Assembly (NCBI GenBank): GCA_036924085.1
Contig: JAVGWX010000013.1
Span: 67,897,859-67,961,858, forward strand
DNA: 64,000 nucleotides
DNA from: Ariolimax columbianus
Taxonomy: Eukaryota; Mollusca; Gastropoda; Stylommatophora; Arionidae
Direction of reading: 5' to 3'
The notes below the pieces were generated by a model. The model did not search any database and had not been told where the DNA came from. It saw only the letters and a list, made by a program, of their open reading frames with translations. This document shows, piece by piece, positions 1 to 14,200 of the stretch. A program made the position numbers and the translations under genes. Numbering within the stretch: the first letter of the stretch is position 1; each line of letters opens with the position of its first letter.

Positions 1-107
1 CAGTATTCAATTAGTGTCTCTATCTGTCGGTGATGCTCGTTTAGATAATCTAAGAATAGCATTAGCATAACCTTCCGATCATGTTCTAAGAGGCAAATAA
101 TAAGGGT

Positions 108-525
108 TTCTTAACTTAACGTCTTGAAACTGGTTTAGAAGACCCTGCAGAGTCTGTATACAACCAGTTACATTTACATCACCTTTGCTCTAAAAGCTAT
201 GCGCATCCAGTTTATTCTTAAATGCATTAACTGTCCCTGCCTCCACTACCTCCCCTGGCAATGCATTCCAAGCAGACACCACTCTCTGACTAAAAAAATA
301 TTTTTCTTATATCTAATCTGGACCTCTCTTTAGTCAGCTTGAAGCTATGCCCTCATGTTATTGTAAGTGGCTGTATTTTTAAAAAAACTTGTTATAGTCT
401 AATTTATCCATTCCTCTGATCATCTTATAAACCTGTATTAAGTCACCACGAATTCTTCTCTCATCGAGACACTGTAGGCCAGTTTTTCTGAGTCGTTCCT
501 CATAACTGTAATTCTGGAATAACTA
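108..525 (-). mobile_element. CR1/L2-like non-LTR 3' fragment
   Basis: Read on the - strand this translates to remnants of the same C-terminus as the copy at 43041-43775 ([13 protein letters not shown]..., [25 protein letters not shown]), with frame lesions. It keeps the 3' tip with the resolved pattern TAACGTTAAGTTAAG-like and is 5'-truncated, as usual for target-primed retrotransposition. Confidence 0.85.
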
Positions 526-963
526 ATTTCTTGTAGAAACAAAATGTTAAAGGCAGCCCCATAGTAGGCACGGGGATGAAATTTGGATACTTCATTGTAC
601 TAGGACTTGCCTTTGCATGAGGTGGGGTTGTGAGTTTCCTTTCTCGCTGGATTTCCTTACCAAACTGTAAACCAGGTACCAATTTACAGCGGATAACCTA
701 TATGAAATAACCTAAAGAAATGAAGCTGAGGTTGAAGAGGATCATCTGATGAAGACCCTAGTCCCTAAGTGGTGGCGCTGAAAACAGGCTACACTTGTGT
801 GGAGAATATTGATCGCAGAGGGAAGGCAAACCTGGTGCTCAAAATCTGATGTGTCGGGTCAAATGGCGCAGATTGTCCTTTGCAGGACAAAGGCTGAAGA
901 AGAATATTCTAAGCACATTGTGCATTTCATTGTTTTTTTCTTGTTCGCCATGTTTTTTTTATA
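526..963. other. Unassigned DNA
   Basis: No exon, repeat family or RNA gene recognised. A short - strand frame at 500-682 has no recognisable motif. Confidence 0.5.
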
Positions 964-1270
964 ATGTCTTCATGTGAAGTCCAGTTCTCTGGATAAAGGT
1001 TGTTGCAGTGGAGAGTTCTTTTATTATGTCTTCATGTGAAGTCAGTTCTCTAGATAAAGGTCATTGCAGTGGAGAGTTCTTTTATTATGTCTTCATGTGA
1101 AGTCAGTTCTCTGGATAAAGGTTGTTGCAGTGGAGAGTTCTTTTATTATGTCTTCATGTGAAGTCAGTTCTCTAGATAAAGGTCATTGCAGTGGAGAGTT
1201 CTTTTATTATGTCTTCATGTGAAGTCCAGTTCTCTGGATAAAGGTCATTGCAGTGGAGAGTTCTTCAAGA
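964..1270. repeat. 61 bp minisatellite, 5 copies
   Basis: Units begin atgtcttcatgtgaagt at 964, 1026, 1087, 1148 and 1209. Units alternate between two variants (ggttgttgcag and ggtcattgcag), which suggests duplication of a two-unit block. Confidence 0.93.
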
Positions 1271-1479
1271 CTTCCAAACAGCTTTGTGTGGAGGTTCATC
1301 TCCTTGCGCCAGTGCTCAGTACGCAACTGGCTAGGCATATAAGTCTTGTAGGATACATTTGGCTGTCTGTTTTGCTAGTCCGTACGTACACATTGGTAAA
1401 GGACATAATTTTAGCCTGTGTAAGTGGCCATTTAATGTGTTATGTCTCGTTCTCACACGGATCAATCTCACTTGCAATC

Positions 1480-1860
1480 TCGATCAAGGCAGCAGTGATA
1501 GTTATCTCTCGTTTGGTCAACGTTCCCAATAGCTTGGATAAGGATCTTCTTATCTTGGAAGGGGGTTGTGTTTGTTCTCCTGTTGCTCCCTCCTTTGCTA
1601 ACCTGTCTGATTTCCTGGTATGCCACATATCGAGATCAAATGGTCTTGCAAATACGATCTTCCACGGAAATGGGCAAGGCAGACGACGAAGAGGCCGTCT
1701 GAAAAAGAGGTGAGAGGACAACATAAAAAAATGGACCAACTCCAACCAGAAGAGGCACAGGCAGTGGCCGCTGACGGAGAAGGGTGGCGTGGTTAATTGA
1801 GGATGTCTTCATGTGTGCTCCAACGACTTCACCGGTTACGGAATAACCTGACCTGACTTG
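1480..1860 (+). mobile_element. Non-LTR reverse-transcriptase C-terminal remnant
   Basis: The + strand reads S-S-NGLANTIFHGNGQGRRRRG followed by RLKKR, the same basic C-terminal tail as the copy at 3303-3625, followed by the shared 3' end (gaggatgtcttcatgtgtg ... cctgacctga). Frameshifted and decayed. Confidence 0.75.
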
Positions 1861-2232
1861 ACTTTATCATTCTTGGGGGCTAGCAGAACAGACATTTCTT
1901 GTGAAGGAAAATATCCTGCTGGCACTGACTTGTTATGTTGGTAATCATTTCTGCAACAATAATTAGTGTCTGTGCTTCAGCCGGGTAAATGTGAACAGAA
2001 TTTTCCAGCCGATGAACTAGTGGTTTCGTTTTCTTAATCTGGGTAGGCAACATAGATTCCTGCGCCTCCATTCTTCACTGCACTTTGTTGCTGATTCATC
2101 AGTATATACCTAAGTCCATGCTTCTCTGGAGTACAGTTCATTGATCATTCCTGTGCTTTTCATTATAAATATTGATTAAATTGGAGCATTACTATGTATA
2201 TGAGGAATGTGCACATTTGTTTTTTCCCACAG

Positions 2233-2290
2233 GGAAGGTGCCATTGACAAACTGGTAGAGCTCTACAAGAGATGTGTGTACAAAACAGGG
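2233..2290 (+). CDS. XRN2: XRN2 exon A
   Basis: Acceptor tttttcccacag, donor gtaagt. Encodes [19 protein letters not shown] after one base of a split codon. This matches the segment of XRN2 just after the first catalytic block, where family members read (R)E.AIDRL..IYK..V.KTG. It is the most upstream exon in the window. Confidence 0.92.
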
Positions 2291-5200
2291 GTAAGTACTT
2301 GTCAAAGTTGTCATGTAGTTAGGACCAAACAGTAGAGGACGTCCTTCAACAGACTTAACCACTGGTCATGAATGATATATTAGAGACTTCAGTATACTAA
2401 GCCTCAGCTTGTAGGGTGACCAGTTCCAGACTTAACCGCTGGTCAGGAATGATGTATTAGAGACTTCAGTATACTAAGCCTCAGCTTGTAGGGTGACCAG
2501 TTCCAGTGTACTAAACCTCAGCTTGTAGGGTGACCAGTTTCAGTGTACTAAACCTCAGCGTGTAGGGTGACCAGTTCCAGACTTAACCGCTGGTCATGAA
2601 TGATGTATTAGAGACTTCAGTAAACCAAGACTCATCAGCTTTGTGAGGTGGGGTGGCCAGTTCCCTCCTTCGCTGCCTGTTCCTTCTCTTACTGTAAGTC
2701 AGGACTAGACAACACAATTGCCAGTAGAGGGCACCACAGTGAGAACATACAATGCATGCAACTAGGGATAATTCAAATAAAAGAGATTTACAATAAAAAG
2801 GAACTGGCCTAATTTACTCGATATGTATCTTACAGTCCATAGCAAGAACTGCAATTCCTTGTTTAAGATAATAAAATAAATGAATATTAACAATATACTG
2901 TTCCACCTTATTTTCGATACCACATTGACATCTAAAACTTTGTACTGATATTATTTTTATTATTAAAACTTCATGTCTTTGATAATTAATCATATGTTTT
3001 AAGATCCTTAAATTCTAATGTTAGTTCAATTTGTTTAATATAAACGCATTAACTCCTGAATTATTTTCCTCGTCTTAAATTAATTTGTGGCAAAACATGT
3101 TAACCTTTAGCACGCTGCACAAAGTTTGTGAAAATTTTACGCAACTTTATATTTCGCTATGGTAGTTGGCTTTCAAAGGTTTTTAATTTTCTGTTCGTTG
3201 GTCAATAAATATGATTTTCTTGTGTGTAGAGATATAAATGAATAACAAAGTTGTTAATATTATTGTTTTTGGAGTTTGTTTGTTAGTTTCTGAGATACAA
3301 GAAGATCGAGTTACAAATGAGGAAATACGAGATAGAATTACAACAGCAATAGGGCATTTTGAAGACCTATTGGCAACTGCCAAAAGAAGGAAACTCGCTT
3401 GGTACGGTCACATATCGAGATCAAGGGGTCTTGCAAATACAATCCTCCACGGTAAGGTGCAAGACAGACGACGAAGAGGCCGTCCCAAAAAGAGGTGGGA
3501 GGACAACACAAAAGAATGAACCAATCTCCGACCAGAAGAGGCACAAGCAGCTGACAGGAGGGTGGTGTGGTGTTGTGAGGATGTCTTCATGTGTGCCTCA
3601 CCGGTTATGAGATGACCTGACCTGAAGGTGAAAATTTATTTGAAAAAAAAATATTTGGACTTTCCCCGCTAGGCCTAGTCACTCCGATAGAAATCCATAG
3701 AAACCAAAACAAAGTATGGATACTGTGTTTATAATATCAAAACAACTGTTAGTTTCTAATTCAGATGTAGTTGTTACATCTAAACAAACAAAATTAAGCA
3801 GATCTACCCGATAAAGATCTTCCCACCAACCTACTTCGCCTTTCCCAAAAAGTCGGCTGGCTCCCATTGCTGTAATAAGAAATTTTACAGGCATAAAGCC
3901 TGTGTGGATGGACATGACGTATTCAGCAGTTAAAAAAATGGCTATTGGTAGGGTCTCCTTGCTTACTCATTTATGATTTTTAAAAAAATGATAGTCAAGT
4001 TTGGCTGTATTAGTCGGTGCTCGGCATGCTAAATTCTTCCCTGTAAAACTTTAGAACTCTGACATGTTGTTATTATTATGTTTGTTTTGTTTCAGGGCTA
4101 CTTAACTGACAGCGGAGTTGTGAACTTAAGCAGAGTACAGCTCATCATGTCAGGTATTGTTGCATTTGAGAAATATCTTTTTGTTTGTGAAATCTCAGAC
4201 ATAAGCTTCCTGACATCGGTCATTTACGTGGGTCGAGGACAACAGTGAAGAACTGGACAACGATGTTTAAAGGAGGACGTGAGTTAATGAAAGATCTTCC
4301 GAGACCAGGTCAGGCTCATATTGTTGCATCAGAAGATGCCATCGCCAAAATTGATGCAGGAGTTTTGGTGGACCGTCGCTGGAGCTTATGTTTGTCACAC
4401 TTTTGTCACCATAACTACCTGCATGCTGCGATGAGTGTCAACTGGTCTATATCCTTCAGCTGTTAGAAACCGAATCACTGCTCGCTGATCAACTCTGGAC
4501 GGATTCCATATCACACCCGCCATGTTTTCAATGGTCTGCTGAGGAAACTATGAGCCACAGGAAAATGAAATTTTGCAAACTTGACGGTTGGTATGTGCTG
4601 TTTACATCAGAAGTGACATCATCTTGCACATCATACGTATGTTTACTTAGTGGAGTTAGGTCCAGTTTCATTTGAACATGCCTTGTATTACAGCAACAAA
4701 TAAAATATTTGGGAAATTGAAACGTTCGTGATTACCACACAGAAAGTATACAAACACAAAAAATACATCTATCAACAACTGAATTTCAGATGAAAATATC
4801 TGTATGATGTTGGTAGTCGAATTTACCCCTTAAATAGCGAATTATGAAAGTCTTGTTTGATTTATAATTATTTATTGACAGACACATCTAGAACAACGTT
4901 CACAGAGTTCTGACACAGATGTATTTTCAAATCAACTCTCACAGCATGGGTCCGGAGTGATTGAGTTAAGAAAGTGATCCCTAGGTACTGCCATTGACTT
5001 GACATTGCCATTTCGGAAGTTCAAAAATATTTTGAACAAACCTTGTTTGCGAATGCCCACAATGAGTAGGTTACTCTATTGTGTGCCCTGAAAAGGACAT
5101 TAAGTGGCAGTTTGCAGTAGCTTTCCGCACATCCCGAGCGTGCGGATGAAAGTGAACTGGGGTCTTCCAGGCGGTTGTGCCATGCCTGGCTTCATCTGCG

Positions 5201-8200
5201 TGTCACTCACTACTACAGGGATCACATCGATCCCTCACCTAGTTAGTCAGGCCACCATAAAAACAGCCCGTTTCCAGGGTGGGCTACGAGGAAGCCGAGG
5301 TAAGGGTCTTTGCGGTATGTTTTGCCTTGCCCTGACCATCATGCCTGATCAGTATATTTTCCATGACTCAGACGTTAGTCGTCCTCCCCGAAAACGCCTT
5401 ATAATCATAGAAAAAGGCAAGTGGGACTACAAACATCTAGATCCATACATCAGGGATTGATTTTGCATAAAGCTAGTCTCTCTCTCTTTCTTTCAGATTT
5501 AGGGAAGCTGGAAGATGCCATCTTTAAGAAAAGAAGAGAAACAGACGTAAGTGTTGTTGTGTTGTAGAATAATCAACGATTAAAATAATTGACTGTGTGG
5601 TATCCCCTAGTCTCTCATCTTCAGAACAAATATTCAAACAGATAGCAGGAATACTGTGGCTTGTCATTGGAGGTGTGGCAATGAAGAACCATAGCTATAC
5701 GGATGATGGTATTTTGGAAATCTGGCAAAGATGGCGCCGTAACTGGCTGCGTGTCTACATTTCTCTACTGTTTTGGATCATTATGGATGCCGCCAGACCA
5801 CGGATTTGCCTGGAATTCACACTAGTCGACGACTTACACTTGTGTTCACGGATACGTGGAGTTGTTTTCCGTCTGGACTTGTTATTTCGTTCTTTTTTGT
5901 GTGATTTCTTTCATCCGTTTATCCTGGTCTGGACGCCGGCTGAATGGCACTACGCTTATACCGGTGTCGCATTTCACGGGTTAGTTCTGCTGGTTCACCT
6001 TCACGAATATGGCGTGTGGGAATTTTAGATGCTACTATGATGAGCTGAATACAGCTGGGGAGAGATGCCAGACTCACTCACGCGCTGAGTGTTGTCCATA
6101 CGACCTCTTGTGGTTATCGAAAAGGCACGACAAACTGCGTTAGATGCCTTCCCACCTTTCTACCCTGCGGGTTACATGTTTATGGAAAGGCTTCGGTGGT
6201 AACCCTGAGGCAAAATCTGCATCCTATGCTATCTCCAGTCGTCTCGATGAATGTCTTGCCACTGGCAAAAGGTAGCTTAGGCTCTGTGAGTGAGGTTGAC
6301 AAAAGGCGCAGTTTCTTCCTCACTTTAATCCAAATCTCCGCGCAAGTCACCCATTTCAGCAGACACAGCAAGAGATACGGCTGAACAAAGAGAGTGGTCT
6401 TCATCACTTGTGATGGACAAAAACTATCATTTTGGGGGCAAAATATCGGCAAAACAAAATGCAGAAGCTTGTGGACAACAATATACAGAATAACTCAAGA
6501 GTTTGGATTAAACATGAGAAATTAATTAAATGACTCCAAGAAATAGATATTGATGGAACAGATATAAGACTGCTCAGTAATCAACTTAACTTAATTTTAC
6601 TGGTTTAGAAGGTTCTTCAGAGTCTGTATACAACCAGTTTATTTCACTCCACGGAATTTTGAATTTGACATTAACATAAAGAAAACAAAGACTATGATAC
6701 TTGGGAAAAGTGACAAGAGACCCAGGTATGCAGATAAAAATAAAAGATCAACTGCTTGAACAGGTACGGAGTTTCTTCTATCTAGGTCATATAATAACGG
6801 AAGAAGGCTGCTGTGAAAAAGAAATCAGGATGGTATTCGGCAACATGCGACACATGCTGACATCCAAACAGATAAATCAGAATTCGAACATGATAACTGT
6901 CAGGTGTTATGTATACTCGTCACTACTTTATGCCACAGAAACATGGACAATGAATAACAAGTTGGAAAAGAGTATTGAAGCCTTCGAAATGTGGGTATAT
7001 AGAAGATTGGGTCGCATTTCCTGGAAAGAGAAGAAAACGTGGGGGGGGATTAATGACTAATTCAGAACTTGAGGTCAGCACTTCGGCTCGTTGGAAAATT
7101 TATATTTTCGTACAAAAATTAATTTTCAATTTAATGTTTTTAATAACGATATTGAGGGCTCCAATAAAAAAAAAAAGATGAATCCTACATATGTTCTTTG
7201 TTCAAAGTTGCGGTATTGTAGATTAAAAACATGTCCATGCCTTTAATAAAATGTAAAAAGGCTATGAAGCTACAGACCTGAACATCACATATAGTGAGAC
7301 CAAGACCATAATTAATGCCATCTTCAGGTGAAAATTGGCTGATCAATGCCCCCACTTTCGAAAATAAAACAACTACAATGATTTAACTATAGAGTAGCAA
7401 GTCATCATCTTCAGAGTGAGAACTGGGCATAATAGATAGACTCAAGGGTCATCTTTACAACAAAATGAGGAAACAGATGACAGGTGTCCATGTGGGGAGC
7501 ATACCATGGCTATAGAACACACCCTAAAAGGCTGCACCTCACACAGGAAGAGAGAGAACAATACTGAACTTGTGGGTCAAGCCGAGGGCTTCAGTTCAGT
7601 TCATCCCGTAACCCATCAGGTCGTTGGGGCACTCATAAACACATGAAAATCCCACGCCAACCCTCTCTGTCTGTCGCCGCCTGACCACTCAGTGATGTTG
7701 TCCACCCATCTCTTCCTTGGACGTCCTCGCCCTCTCTGTCCTGGTACGGACCCAAAGAGTATCGAGTTAGTAATTCCGTTGGACCTCGCAACGTGCCCGC
7801 ACGTTACCATCTTTCGTCTTTTGATAGCTGTGAACAGATCATCAAAAGGACCAATAGCGTCTTCAACTCTCTGATGGATTTCTACGTTCGTGACACGATC
7901 TTTATATGTAACATTTAGGAGTTTTCTATAGCACCTCATTTCCATTGCATGTATCCTGCCCTGGATATCTGCTGTAATGGTCCAGGTCTCGCAGGCATAC
8001 AGAAATATTGATAGCACCAAAGAGTGCATTAGTCTGACTTTTATGCCGAGGGCGAGCCGCTTGTCTTGCCAGATAGGTTTCAGGGGGCTTCAACAGTAGG
8101 CTAATGGCCAGGAACTTAAATATCTGGGTTCGGGGCTGTGAGGATGTCTTCACGTGTGCCCCAACGACCTCACTGGTTACAAGATGACCTGGCCTGGGAC

Positions 8201-11200
8201 AAGAGACAAAAGCTGTATGAAGATAAAATCTACCTTACAAACAACTGTGTCCTTTGTAAGAGGTACCGGGACCTTGATCTGAGGTTGAACAAAACAGATG
8301 ATCATATAAACAGTTTATATTTCAAATTTGTATAAATGTTTTGTTATTTTTTGTGTACATTGATTTTTTTAACCATCAGTATGTTGCTTATGTCTTATGA
8401 TCTTTTCATTTCAGCTTGATTTTAAAAGGAGAGATAAACAGAAGAAACAAAGAATGAAAGACGTAAGTATATAGTAAGATAATGTCATTTAACATTTACC
8501 ACCCTGCAAAAAAAAAAATTGACGCAATTTTCCCTGCTGCTGCATTATTTTCCAGCATGCCTCGTGAAAAAAATGGTCGTAGTGGCTTGTATAGATTGAG
8601 AAACTGTAACCTTTTTATTTGACGGTCAATTTATATGATTTATTTGTGAGTTGAGAAATAAATTAATACAGAATTTGCTGATGTTATTGTTTTTGTTGTA
8701 TGTGTGTTACTTTCTGAGATAGAAGAAGATGAAGTGTTGAAAAACAGCACAAACATATAGACTCGCCCGCTTTCAGAGTCCCTTGCTTGGATAAAAAAAT
8801 AGCTGACATCGGATTGCCAATGTTTACCGTAATGGCCGTATCTGTCCCATTCGACTATAAACATAATTATCGCCATTGTTAGTATCTAACTGAACATTTC
8901 CGAAGTCAAAAGAGCAGTATTGTTCCGAATATTTATAGAATGGCCGTCACTATGCAAAGGACGTCACAAATTACATACGGCGACCTTCCCTCTGCGATTT
9001 TTATGATGTCAGTCGCATGGTGGAGACGTTTGAGCCATAAAGGTTAATTGGGCCGCAACAAAATCAAGATTACAAGATCGGTGTTATATTTACTCGAACA
9101 ATTTCCTCGATTGAATATCCCCATTCAGTTTTTAGGGACACGAATAGAATATTTCACTGCGTAATTTTCAAATTCAGACTACTGGCGTTGTGTTTCACAG
9201 CATCTAAAGCATAACACAAATAAGGAATAGCAGAAATGGATCAGGATTACTTTGAAAATAAACTGCGCATTTAGAATTCATATTTTCAAAAAGAATTGTC
9301 CCACATCAATGTATAATTCTATAAGGAGATCTTTATCTACCAATACGCCTGGCTCCTACGTTTGTACGTGGCGGATCTGAACATATCTTTGGTTGTCATC
9401 TTAGCCATGGATGTAGCCCCACTCATACATATGAGTTATGATGTTGTGTCGTAATATACAGCGAGGCTGCGATATCCGCATCTTCCGGTCTGACACATAT
9501 TTCAGCTCTGCATATTTGGGACCAGATTTAGTTTCCCTCTTCAACCCCTAATTGCTTGGCCAGGCTGCATTGTTGCAGCTTTCTGTCCGAGCTAATTTTG
9601 TTGATTTTTTTTCAGCCTTGGCAGAAATTCAGTGTGTCAAAGTTTTATTCAAAATAAAATTATTATTGAACAAATTGAGCTAATATTCATCATCATCAGG
9701 TAGCATGTCCTTTATAGGTCGTCACTCCCATCACAGTCTGTCTGAAAGAAACTCGTTCTCTTTCCAGTACTCCAGCCTCCGCCACAGTCATACCCAGGCA
9801 TTCCTGGATATCTTGGTGCCATCGTCTTCTTGGTCTACCACTGCCTCTTTTGCCTGGCACCATACCTTTCATCACTGTTCTCTCAAAACCGTTGTGTCTC
9901 TTGATGTGACCAAAGTATTTACATTTTCTAGCCAAAATGGAAGCGATAAACCAGTTCTCCTCTATGCTCAACTCTTGCTGAATGTTTATATTATATTTTT
10001 TTTCCCTCAGTCCAGGGTATTCTTACGATCTCTCTCTAACATTTTGACTCAAAAGATTTGATTCTTTGTCTAGAAGTTTTGGTAATCGTCCATGATTCGC
10101 AGCCATGTGCTGCCGCTGGAAAAACACAGGCTCTCTCGACTTTCACTTTAGTCATTTTGTTGGTGCTCTGTTCAGTCTCTGCATTGCCATGGCTAGTCTT
10201 CTTCTGATTTCTTTACAGCAGTCACCATTTTGGTAAATTCTGAGCTAATATTACGATCGAAAAATCGTACGATACATTAAAGTATCTTGACATGAAGTAT
10301 TCATAATAAATATTATATGGCTTGGATTCGTTCGTTCTCAATCTCCCGCTACCAAACCCTGAAAGGGCAAGTAGCAGAATGTAGTCCAGAGAACGGAATG
10401 CGTTATGTCGTAGTTTACAGCTTAACTGATATTTGCACCTTTCGGTCCAACACATCCGACTTCAGCAAGCATTTTTTGAGTACCTGTTTAGCATTCCCTC
10501 TTCGATCCCTTCTCCTTAGCCAGTCTGCCCTGCTGCAGTCTGTTATCCAGGATCACCACGTGGAAGTGTAGAAGGGTCTTGGCAGCTCTGTTTCGTTGGC
10601 CCTGACGCTAGCAGTCAGCTATGAGTTGCTGACCACTGCAGCTCATGCGCTGCTCAGAATCTTGATCCCATAAATATTATATGAGGCATGTTCAAATGAA
10701 ACTGGAACAAACTGCAACTAGTGAACATACGTACAATGCGCATGGTGACGTCATTTCTAGTGTAAACATAAACAGGACAGAAACAAAAAAGAAACCTGTG
10801 TTCCAAGTAATAGGATCGTACAAGGGGGTCTCTGTGGTGAAGCGGTCAAGCTGTTTTCCCCGTGTTCAGACAGTCAGGGATCGAATTCAAGCTGCAACGG
10901 TCGGTTCATGGCGTCAATTTTTCAGGAGATCCCTCTGCAGGTGGGATACCTTTCTGCTGAGAGAGACGGAGCCATTAGGGGGAAACTTGTGGCGATGAAG
11001 TCGAGCCCTCGCCTTTAACCTTTAACTAGAGTGACTGAAATATAAGCAACTGAGCGACGAATGCGACATATCCACAGGGAAGGTCTTGTGCTGACCAGAT
11101 AGTTACGTGGTTTTTATTTCACCTACGTAGCACAGAAGATGCAACACTGTGAATCAGCTGACAGCAGCGTAGCTGGCTACTTGCATCAAGGTCAGTGAAC

Positions 11201-14200
11201 CAGAGCTGACCAAGACCCTATTACGCTTCCAAACGGTGTGTCTGGAAACGGACTGCACTAGTGTAGTTGGCTAAGAGAATAGTAAAACGTGGTACTGAAA
11301 AAAGCCAGCCGAAACCGGATGGTACAAGTCGAAAACCCCATAAGTCGCAGCTTCGCTATAAAATACAATGCGTCACAACATCCTCTCAGGAAGAATGAAG
11401 AAGAAGAAATTGTATCATTATTTTTGTACGAAATGTTCTCATCTAATTGTTAATTGTTTATTTTTCCCCTATCCACAGCAACAACATGCACAGAGGCCAA
11501 AGTGGATGATGGGAGGACAGTTTGCCCCACAGGTAACATGTTTTATTAGTCGTCAAATCATCATCACCGCACTCGGTACAAGTCCATACTCGCTCATATC
11601 TCATCCTCACTTTGTCCGCCAGCATGTGATAACTGACCCATCCGGTCTTGTGCTGTTAATCAGACGTCTATGGATCCCTGTGTGGTGTTCCTTTCTCGTT
11701 TCACACCTAATTCAACCAGTCGTGCCAAAGACGTAAATTCTGTATCAACTTCAGAATCTTTCTTCCAGCCAATTTCACTAGCGGCGTTTAGGATATCGGC
11801 TCGGTCCATTGATCTTCCAGCCAATTTCACTAACGGCGTTTAGGATATCGGCTCGGTCCATTGATCTTCCAGCCAATTTCACTAACGGCGTTTAGGATAT
11901 CGGCTCGGTCCATTGATCTTCCAGCCAATTTCACTAACGGCGTTTAGGATATCGGCTCGGTCCATTGATCTTCCAGCCAATTTCACTAACGGCGTTTAGG
12001 ATATCGGCTCGGTCCATTGATCTTCCAGCCAATTTCACTAACGGCGTTTAGGATATCGGCTCGGTCCATTGATCTCCCACCCTCCACTATTACTGTGCAC
12101 ATCAACCTATCAGCTCTATCGTTCACTTCAACACCTGCATGTCCTGGAACGAGTATGAAGGTGACTGCAACCTTGACCACCCTACCGACTCTAACCACTG
12201 GCGCCGCAAGCAACCTCATTCAACCTTCCTGAGCATCATCATTGAATCATTGAGGATGCACAAATGTTTGCCACTCATTATTTGAAGCCCGACTATCGTC
12301 GTTGTAATAGCAACATGTTTTATTGATTCTCTATATTCATAGTTACTCTATAATCCAGCAAAAGAGCAGATGATAAATAGTATCTTCATCCCAACCCTGT
12401 GCTACCAGTGCCAGACATGGACATTGAATAATGCCCAGGAACGAAAGTTAGCCATCTTTGAAATGCAGTGCCTACAAAAGGTCACTAACAACACCAAAAG
12501 AGACAGAATCACAAATATGAGTATTCGGGAGAAGGTTGGAACAATTCCCTGCCTACAGTACATCGAGCAACAGAGAATGAATTGGTTTGGCCATATTGTT
12601 CATGCAATGAGAATAGAGAGATGGTCCGAGCAAGACCCATGGACCAACATGGTAATCCAGGGCAAACGACCGTAATGAGTTTTAATAAAAGTAAGTAATT
12701 TCTTATTTAGATTTGGTTTGTGGGTTTGGCTTGGCTTCTGTTCATTCTCAATCTCCCGCTACCAAACACTGAAAGGGCTTAAGTAGCAGAATGTAGTCTA
12801 GAGAACGGAATCCGTTGTGTCGTAGTTTACAGATTGACTGCGACATTTGCACCTATTTGTCCAACACATCCGACTTTAGCATTTTTTGAGTACCGGATTA
12901 GCATTCGCTCTTCGATCCCTTCTCCTTAGCCAGTCTGCCCTGCTGCAGTCTGTTATCCAGGATCACCGCGGGGAGCTGTAGAAGGGTCTTGGCAGCTTTG
13001 GTTAGCTGGCCCTGACACTAGCAGTCAGCTACAAGTCGCTGACCACTAAAGCTCATGCGCTGCTCAGCATCTTGATCCCGTTTGTGGGTTTGATGGGATT
13101 CATCGTAAATCATTGTTTTATTTGTTTATAAAAATATATTGTTTTACTTTCTGCAGCAATTAGGGCGGTCTGGCGGCACATCAGCAGTTTCAAACCCCAG
13201 ACAATCAGCATATGAGGCTCGTAGACAGAACATGTCAACTTCGTCCAGATCCGATGCAACCTCTGAACTGAAATCTCTGATGTCCAAGGAGGGTGGCCAG
13301 AGAGGAGAGAAGCGACGAGCTGATGAACAGGGAGGGAGGAATGGGAACGACAGTGACGAGGAACCCGAAGCCCCTGATGATGTTAGGTAAGTTTCATCTG
13401 CTCTGGTTACATTTGTCATAATTATGAAGCAAATGAGGCGTGTTCAAAAAGTATCCGACCTTTGGGCTGGAAAAATACAATTACTCACCTGAAGGTTTTA
13501 AACCCTATTCCTTTTCAAAGTACTCTCATTGAGACACCCTGCAGTCAGTCCCGCCATTGTCGGAAGTATCTTTATAAACATCAACTCTGTCCTAATGTTC
13601 TTTATTTACAAACATCAACTTATGTTCTGTTCTATCTTTACAAATATCAACTGTCTGTCCTAATGTTCTATCTTTACAGACATCAACTTTCCATCATAGT
13701 GTTCCGTCTTTATAAACATCAACTGTTTGTCCTAAAGTTCTATCTTTACAAACATCAACTATTTGTCCTAAAGTTCTATCTTTACAAACATCAACTATTT
13801 GTCCTAAAGTTCTATCTTTACAAACATCAACTATTTGTCCTAAAGTTCTATCTTTACAAACATCAACTATTTGTCCTAAAGTTCTATCTTTACAAACAGC
13901 TGTTTGTCAGTGTTTTATCTTTACAACTATCTGTTCTAGTATTCTATCCGTACAAATATTGCAAGCCAATTGTTAGCCAACTTGATTGTTCTATCTCTAA
14001 AACAGACTGTGGGAAGATGGCTGGAAGGACAGATACTACAAATCCAAGTTTGATGTAGATGCAGATGACCAGGAGTTCCGTTACACAGTGGTAAGTTGGG
14101 AAGTGTTTTTGGTCATCCTAGGGAGACTGGGATGCATGTTGCCTGCTTGCAATAAGAATGGTACAATAGCAAGATCTTGATTCACAAAATTAAGTTATGA

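Noticed and set aside
5597..6028. 143-codon frame with hydrophobic segments
   Set aside because: No recognised family, no splice support, inside an XRN2 intron.
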